Shown here in pieces: positions 30,982 through 36,283 of a stretch of 36,283 nucleotides of DNA (its first letter is position 1; every line of letters starts with the position of its first letter). Source of the stretch: Pseudomonadota bacterium (GTDB taxonomy: Bacteria > Desulfobacterota > Desulfovibrionia > Desulfovibrionales > Desulfovibrionaceae). The notes under the pieces are model-generated. The model was given only the letters and a program-made list of their open reading frames with translations. It was not told the DNA's origin and did no database searches. Position numbers and translations under genes: made by a program. The stretch is from contig JAEWPX010000124.1 in NCBI GenBank assembly GCA_023399375.1, positions 1 through 36,283 of the forward strand, read 5' to 3'.

Positions 30982-31674
30982 ATGGACCAGACGGCGCGGA
31001 TGATCCTGCTGCGTTCCCTGCCGCTTTTCGGGGGCATGTCCGAAACGCGGCTCAATAAGCTCGCTGCGCAGGCGCGCGCGAGCAGATATGCGCCCGGGGC
31101 GCTTCTTGCCGTCAAGGAAGAGGCTGCGGACGTGTTCCACTGCATTGCTTCCGGACAGGTCAAGGTCTACAGGGCCGGGCCGGACGGCCGGGAACAGACG
31201 CTCTTTCTGCTGGGGCCCGGCGAACCCTTTTGCCTGTGTACGCTGGTGGACAGCGCCGCCTTTCCCGCTTTCGCCGCCGCGCTTACCGAGACGCTGGTGC
31301 TGGAATTTCCGACGAAAGCCCTGGCCGAGGCGATTAAGGACAGTCCACAGGCGCTTTCCGACCTGATGCGGCTCATGTGCGGCCGGTTCAAGGAGGCCAT
31401 GGCCATGATCGAATCGCTTGCCCTGCGCGACCTGCCCGGGCGCGTGGCCGTCTTTTTGCTCCATGAGGCCGGCAGGGCCCTGTCCGGGGACGTGGTGCGC
31501 CTTTCCATCAGCCAGCGTGAGGTGGCCAAAATCGTCGGGGCCACGCCCGAGGCCCTTTCTCGGGCGCTCAAGAAACTTGCCGCGGCCGGTTATATCGCGG
31601 TGCACGGCCGGGAAATCGAGATTCGCGACCGCGCCGGCCTCGAGGCGGCCGCCGTCGGGGAAGCCGAGGGCTAG
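30982..31674 (+). CDS. CRP/FNR family transcriptional regulator
   Basis: A 230-residue regulator with an N-terminal cyclic-nucleotide-binding fold (about 10-125) and a C-terminal winged helix (about 150-215). The recognition helix TPEALSRALKKL carries the ExxSR pattern of FNR-like proteins. The FNR N-terminal cysteine cluster is missing, so oxygen sensing by an iron-sulfur cluster is unlikely; haem, nucleotide or another ligand remains possible. The ATG at 30982 is chosen for the AGGAAGGA ahead of it. It is followed after 5 bases by a second cyclic-nucleotide-fold gene, so the two form an operon. The target is unknown. Confidence 0.87.
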   Translation: MDQTARMILLRSLPLFGGMSETRLNKLAAQARASRYAPGALLAVKEEAADVFHCIASGQVKVYRAGPDGREQTLFLLGPGEPFCLCTLVDSAAFPAFAAALTETLVLEFPTKALAEAIKDSPQALSDLMRLMCGRFKEAMAMIESLALRDLPGRVAVFLLHEAGRALSGDVVRLSISQREVAKIVGATPEALSRALKKLAAAGYIAVHGREIEIRDRAGLEAAAVGEAEG

Positions 31675-31679
31675 GCGAA

Positions 31680-32294
31680 ATGCGCCGGATCGAGGACGCC
31701 GACACCGGGCGCGTGCTTGCGCTGATGGCGAAGCTGCCGCTTTGGGCAGGGTTTGCGGGCGAGGACCTGGAGCTGTTGCTGCGCACCGGGGCGGTGTCGC
31801 TTTGCCTGTTCGAGGCGGGCGAGACCGTGGTCGAGGAGGGCAACTACGAAAAGACCTTTTTCGTGCTGCTCGACGGCGCGGTGCGGGCGCTGCGCGGGGG
31901 CAAGCGGGTCGCGGCCATGGACGCGCCGGGCACGGTCTTCGGCGAAATGAGCTTCATCCTCGGCAAGGGGCGCACGGCCACGGTGCTGGCCGATGCGCCG
32001 ACGCGCTGCCTGGCCGTGGACATGGGCTATGTGGATTTCCTGCCGAGCCCGGAGCGCGAGGATTTCCTCATCCGCATCTTCCGCCGTCTGGCCGAGGTGG
32101 TGACGGCGCGCCTGGGCTCGGCCAACGCGCGCAAGGCGGCGATCCTGACGGCGATGCGGCAACGGCGCGATGCGCTGCGCGCGCATGTCGCGACCGAGCG
32201 AGAAGCCATCACGGCGCTGCGGCGCGAACTGGAGGCCCTGGATACGGCCGACGACGAGGAAGTGCTGCGGCAGCTGCTTGACCGCAAGTTCTAG
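31680..32294 (+). CDS. Cyclic-nucleotide-binding-fold protein without DNA-binding domain
   Basis: A 204-residue protein whose residues 10-130 form a CRP-like nucleotide-binding barrel (FEAGETVVEEGNYEKTFFVLLDG, then GTVFGEMSFILGKGRTATVLA with the FGEMS phosphate-cassette pattern). It ends in a helical, charge-rich segment (about 145-204) that looks like a coiled coil and lacks a helix-turn-helix. It probably acts as a partner or ligand sensor rather than a repressor. It lies five bases after the CRP/FNR-type gene, so the pair is probably co-translated. The next gene converges 14 bases later. Confidence 0.8.
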   Translation: MRRIEDADTGRVLALMAKLPLWAGFAGEDLELLLRTGAVSLCLFEAGETVVEEGNYEKTFFVLLDGAVRALRGGKRVAAMDAPGTVFGEMSFILGKGRTATVLADAPTRCLAVDMGYVDFLPSPEREDFLIRIFRRLAEVVTARLGSANARKAAILTAMRQRRDALRAHVATEREAITALRRELEALDTADDEEVLRQLLDRKF

Positions 32295-32308
32295 CCGGGC
32301 CGCGCCGA

Positions 32309-33481
32309 TTAACCCTTTCGCCGCAGGGGCAGCAGCTCGTTGAGCTCGTCGATGTAATGCTTTTCCAGCTGGTTGACGCGGTCGATGTGCGTGCGGAAAA
32401 TCATGTCCATGCGCGGGTCGAAGAAGCGGTGGCTGCTGTAGCTCGATACGGACACGAAGCCGCGCCGGGCCTTGTGCGCGCCGCCCATGCCGGGGTCGTA
32501 GCGGGTGATGCCGTGGTCGATGGCCCAGGCGATGGGGGCGTAGTAGCACAGCTCGAAGTGCAGGAAGGGAATGTCCTCGAACGAGCCCCAGTAGCGGCCG
32601 AAGAGGATGTCGCGCTTGTGGGCGAGCATGGCCAGGGCCACGGGGTCGCGGCGGCCTTCCCGAAACGCGGCGGCAAAAGCCAGGCGGTGGCGGAAGGCCG
32701 CGGGCAGGCCCTCGAAAAACGCCGGCGTCAGGTAGCGGCAGCCCCAGGGACCGAACTTTGCGTTGGTGCGGTCGTAGAGCTCGCGCATGATGGGAAAAAA
32801 CGAATCCGGGATGTCCGCGCCGGAGACGATCTCCACGCGCACGCCGGACGCGGCAAGGGCGCTGCGTTCGTGACGCACGGACTTGCGCCGGTTGGCGTTG
32901 AGCGTGGACAGGAAGTCGTCGAAATCGGAAAAACCGCGGTTGCGCCAGAGATAGCCCTGGTGCCGCCAGGCCGTGAAGCCGTAGTCCTCCGAGGCGGCGG
33001 CGAAATCCGGTTCGGTGAAGAGCAGCGCCGCGCCCTGGACGCCGTTGCTCAGACAGTATTGTTCGACGGCCTCGAACATGCGCCGGGAAAGGCGCATCTG
33101 GTTCATGTCCGGGTCTGCCAGGAAGCGTAGGCCCGTGGCCGGAGTGAACGGGCTGGCCGCGACGAGGCGCGGGAAGTAGGGCAGCCCCAGGCGCGAGGCC
33201 GCCTCGCCCCAGAGCTGGTCGAACACGAATTCGCCGTCGGAGTGCCACTTCAGGTACATGGGCAGCGCGCCGACCATGACGCCGTCGGCATGGGCGAGCA
33301 GGTGGTTGGGATACCAGCCCTTGGCCGGGGCGGCGCTGCCGGAGTCTTCCAGCAGCTTGAGCCACGCGTATTCGAAAAAGGGCGTGTCCAGCGGCTCGGC
33401 CAGGACGTCCCAACGGTCCTTGTCCGCCTCGGCCATGGACCGGGCGAAGCGCAAGGTCAATTGGTCAGTGGGAACCGTCAT
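32309..33481 (-). CDS. FemAB-like/DUF482 family GNAT-fold protein
   Basis: A 390-residue protein of the COG3146 (PF04339) family, related in fold to FemAB aminoacyl transferases and annotated as peptidoglycan-biosynthesis-like. Recognisable runs are DTPFFEYAWLKLLEDSG near the N-terminus, NRRKSVRHERSAL (about 198-210), and LHFELCYYAPIAWAIDHGITRYDPGMGGAHKARRGF, cited here by its core YDPGMGGAHKARRG. The true substrate is unknown. The ATG at 33481 begins a frame that fits the family length. It lies 31 bases after the methyltransferase gene on the same strand and converges with the cyclic-nucleotide-fold gene. Confidence 0.85.
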   Translation of the reverse strand: MTVPTDQLTLRFARSMAEADKDRWDVLAEPLDTPFFEYAWLKLLEDSGSAAPAKGWYPNHLLAHADGVMVGALPMYLKWHSDGEFVFDQLWGEAASRLGLPYFPRLVAASPFTPATGLRFLADPDMNQMRLSRRMFEAVEQYCLSNGVQGAALLFTEPDFAAASEDYGFTAWRHQGYLWRNRGFSDFDDFLSTLNANRRKSVRHERSALAASGVRVEIVSGADIPDSFFPIMRELYDRTNAKFGPWGCRYLTPAFFEGLPAAFRHRLAFAAAFREGRRDPVALAMLAHKRDILFGRYWGSFEDIPFLHFELCYYAPIAWAIDHGITRYDPGMGGAHKARRGFVSVSSYSSHRFFDPRMDMIFRTHIDRVNQLEKHYIDELNELLPLRRKG

Positions 33482-33512
33482 AACGCCTCCATACGCCCGG
33501 GCAAGGCTTCTG

Positions 33513-34178
33513 TCACGCGTTTGCCGCGCCGGGGCGACGCCATATCGTGGTGCGCCAGACGCCGTTCTCGAAATCCCGTCGCGGCCAGCCGGACGCGGCG
33601 GCGAAGACGGGGGCGTATTTCTCCCATTCGCTGTTGTCGAGCACGAGCAGGCCGCCGGGGCGCAAGCGCGACAGGGCGTTTATGGCGCATGCCACGCGGG
33701 CCCGGCCGTCCACGCTGACGAGATCGAAGCTGTCCGGAGCGAACTCGAGGATGGCGTCGGCATAGGCGGCGAATTCCGGTTTTTCCGGGACGTAGCCCGT
33801 TTGCCGCCAGGCGTCGGGGCGGTCGTCGGGCCGGCCCGGGGCGTCGCCGGGAGGCGCGAAACGCAGCGTGACGTTGGCGACGCCCTGGCCGACGAGTTCC
33901 CGGGCCAGGCGGCGACGCCACTTTTCCCGGTGCTCCACGGTCACGAGCCGGGCCACGCGGCGGGCGAGGAAAAACGTGCTGCGTCCGCCGCCCCACTCGA
34001 AGGCGGTCATGGACGGGGCGAGAAAGCGGTCGAGGCAGCGCACGGCCCCGGCGTTAATCCAGGGATAGGCGGGATCGCAGGCCATCCGCCAGGCCGTCGG
34101 CGCATAGAGCAGGGCGCGCGCCGCGCGGCGCAACCCCTCGCCAAGGCCGGTGCGCCCGGGCGTGTAGCGGATGAGCAT
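33513..34178 (-). CDS. Class I SAM-dependent methyltransferase-like protein
   Basis: A 221-residue protein with a Rossmann-type SAM motif, MTAFEWGGGRSTFFLARR (about 57-74), followed by the acidic strand end LVTVEH (78-83). SFDLVSVDGRARVACAINAL near 150-168 and GGLLVLDNSEW near 183 match the later motifs of predicted methyltransferases of the FkbM/class I type. The substrate is unknown. It starts 16 bases downstream of the STAS gene and probably shares its transcript. The N-terminal 50 residues are basic and helical, without a signal peptide. Confidence 0.75.
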   Translation of the reverse strand: MLIRYTPGRTGLGEGLRRAARALLYAPTAWRMACDPAYPWINAGAVRCLDRFLAPSMTAFEWGGGRSTFFLARRVARLVTVEHREKWRRRLARELVGQGVANVTLRFAPPGDAPGRPDDRPDAWRQTGYVPEKPEFAAYADAILEFAPDSFDLVSVDGRARVACAINALSRLRPGGLLVLDNSEWEKYAPVFAAASGWPRRDFENGVWRTTIWRRPGAANA

Positions 34179-34194
34179 GGCGGGCGCGGAAGCG

Positions 34195-34536
34195 TCAGCA
34201 GCCGTGGGCGGCGAGGGCGGCGGCGACGTCGGCGTGGATGGAAAACACCTTGCCGAGGTCGGCGATGCGCAGCACCTTGGCCACGCCGTCGCTGATGGCG
34301 CAAAGGGCCACCATGCCCCCTTCGGGCAGCAGGCGGTTGCGCACGGTGATGAGGCTGCCTATGGCGCTCGAATCCATGAATTCCACACCCGTAAGGTCGA
34401 AGCACAGCACCTTGGGCGCGGTCTCGATCATGGGAGCCAGGGCGCGCTGGAAATCGGGGCAGGCGGTGTAGTCGAAGATTTTGGGCAGGCCTGTCACCAG
34501 GGTCAGGGCGCCGTGTCCGGTCGCGGTCAGGTCCAT
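34195..34536 (-). CDS. STAS-domain protein (anti-sigma factor antagonist type)
   Basis: A single STAS domain of 113 residues. The FMDSSAIGSL motif (53-62) holds the phosphorylatable serine (Ser57 by alignment with SpoIIAA). Such proteins relieve anti-sigma kinases or act in stress and signalling modules. No anti-sigma kinase (SpoIIAB/RsbW type) is adjacent. The ATG at 34536 has GGAGGAGA directly upstream; a longer frame is not supported. It leads a three-gene minus-strand group with the methyltransferase and FemAB-like genes, and is divergent from the GGDEF gene. Confidence 0.87.
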   Translation of the reverse strand: MDLTATGHGALTLVTGLPKIFDYTACPDFQRALAPMIETAPKVLCFDLTGVEFMDSSAIGSLITVRNRLLPEGGMVALCAISDGVAKVLRIADLGKVFSIHADVAAALAAHGC

Positions 34537-34623
34537 GTCTCCTCCGGTTCGCCGCGATGGCGGCGAAATGGCCTGTACCATGGGCCGCACGGCCGGGCAA
34601 CCTACTGGCCGGGCGAGATTTTC

Positions 34624-34643
34624 CTTCCGCCTTCGTGCGGAAG
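34624..34643. repeat. Small hairpin between STAS and GGDEF genes
   Basis: CTTCCGC (34624-34630) and GCGGAAG (34637-34643) flank a 6-base loop. It lies in the divergent promoter region; no T-run follows. Function unknown. Confidence 0.35.
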
Positions 34644-34725
34644 CGTGTAGAAAAGACGAGTCTTCTCAGAAGGCGCTGCGCAGGCGCAAACGCCGGAAAA
34701 ACCGTAAGCCCGGAATGAGCGACGC

Positions 34726-35778
<1,053 letters not shown>

Positions 35779-35813
35779 ATTCGAATGGTGAGTAGGGAGT
35801 AGGGAGGGGGAAC

Positions 35814-35855
35814 GCCTCCGGCGGCCAAAGGGCTATCGCCCTCTGGACTCCCGTC
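35814..35855 (+). repeat. Palindromic repeat with GCCTCCGGCGGCC head (copy 3)
   Basis: The head lies at 35814-35826. It runs into CCAAAGGGC, TATC and GCCCTCTGG (35825-35846), a 9-bp stem with one mismatch. It sits 35 bases past the GGDEF stop, oriented toward copy 4. Confidence 0.65.
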
Positions 35856-35920
35856 TCCGTGGAGCGTTGCGCCTCCCGTCCTGCTTCGATCTTCCGATAT
35901 CTCCCCTGGAATCCCCCCTT

Positions 35921-35968
35921 TCGGGGTGGTCCAGGAGGGGCCCTCGGCCCCTCCTGGCCGCCGGAGGC
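35921..35968 (-). repeat. Palindromic repeat with GCCTCCGGCGGCC head (copy 4)
   Basis: On the minus strand this 48-base unit equals 5901-5948 except one base (A for G in the loop). It includes the hairpin with 12-bp arms. It lies between convergent genes, 18 bases past the FAD-enzyme stop. Confidence 0.8.
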
Positions 35969-35986
35969 ATCTTTTCTTTTTTGTTT

Positions 35987-36283
35987 TTATAGTCTGCGCA
36001 AAATGGCCTTGGCCGGGATGAGGCCCGTGGCGGCGGCCGAGACGATGTTGCCGGCCACGCCTGGTCCGTCGCCGGCCACGAACATGCCCGCAATCGCGGT
36101 TTCCAGTTCCGGTGTGGCGTCGATTTGCGTGGCGAAGAACTTGATTTCCGGCGCGTAGAGCAGGGTTTCGTCGTTGGCCACGCCCGGGACCACGGCGTTT
36201 AATTGCTCCAGGCCGTCCACGAGGTTGGCGACGATGCGTTCGGGCAGGGCCATGGCGATGTCGCCGCAGGTGACCGAGGTGAG
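35987..36283 (-). CDS. FAD-dependent dehydrogenase, C-terminal part (cut by window edge)
   Basis: The minus-strand frame is open to the last base of the window, so the start lies outside; about 98 C-terminal residues are visible. IAGMFVAGDGPGVAGNIVSAAATGLIPAKAIL (key run FVAGDGPGVAGN) is the second FAD/NAD-binding motif of COG2509-like dehydrogenases. LLYAPEIKFFATQI precedes it. The internal ATG at 36253 is not the true start, because TSVTCGDIA-like sequence of the same fold continues upstream. The substrate is unknown. Confidence 0.75.
   Translation of the reverse strand, partial: LTSVTCGDIAMALPERIVANLVDGLEQLNAVVPGVANDETLLYAPEIKFFATQIDATPELETAIAGMFVAGDGPGVAGNIVSAAATGLIPAKAILRRL

Overview
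The window comes from a high-GC sulfate-reducing deltaproteobacterium (Desulfovibrionaceae). The diagnostic block is aprB-aprA-qmoA-qmoB-qmoC-qmoD, the APS reductase and its membrane partner in sulfate respiration. It sits head-to-head with an aromatic amino acid operon that enters the shikimate pathway by the archaeal-type route (ADH synthase plus dehydroquinate synthase II), an arrangement typical of Desulfovibrio relatives. No tRNA, rRNA, insertion sequence, phage gene or CRISPR array was seen.

Layout. Positions 1-5390: argC with a DUF1844 gene (minus), pyk (plus), an MFS exporter (minus) and phoU (plus). Positions 5484-7755: a CheY-like receiver (plus), a soluble receiver-histidine kinase (minus) and a LysE-type exporter (minus). 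Positions 7859-20080 (minus): a 13-gene aro-trp operon read in the order ADH synthase, DHQ synthase II, pheA, aroA, tyrA, trpE, trpG, a HEPN-domain gene, trpD, trpC, trpF, trpB, trpA. Positions 20081-20947: the shared control region of the two big operons. Positions 20948-29098 (plus): aprBA, a strong terminator, then qmoABCD and a second terminator. Positions 29182-32294 (plus): a gamma-glutamyltransferase-like enzyme, a CRP/FNR-type regulator and a cyclic-nucleotide-binding-domain protein. Positions 32309-34536 (minus): a FemAB-like acyltransferase family protein, a small methyltransferase and a STAS protein. Positions 34726-35778 (plus): a GGDEF protein. The right edge cuts an FAD-dependent dehydrogenase (minus).

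The most striking element is in the aro-trp leader. A 29-codon leader peptide (20191-20280) has seven consecutive aromatic codons, Phe-Tyr-Phe-Trp-Phe-Trp-Phe. A rho-independent terminator follows, and the leader RNA can form mutually exclusive 1:2, 2:3 and 3:4 pairings. This is the architecture of ribosome-mediated attenuation, here apparently sensing all three aromatic amino acids and governing the whole 12-kb pathway. On the other side of the same intergenic region, the aprBA promoter carries a near-consensus Rex operator over its -10 box, which would tie APS reductase expression to NADH/NAD+ status.

A second layer is a set of palindromic intergenic repeats. A GCCTCCGGCGGCC-headed hairpin family occurs four times (two copies 47/48 identical). 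A G-tract repeat pair with covarying hairpins sits in two junctions inside the aro-trp operon, and the trpF-trpB junction has a perfect 52-bp palindrome. One repeat copy appears to supply the trpB ribosome binding site. All functional calls rest on recognisable motifs and gene order read by eye; no database search was possible.
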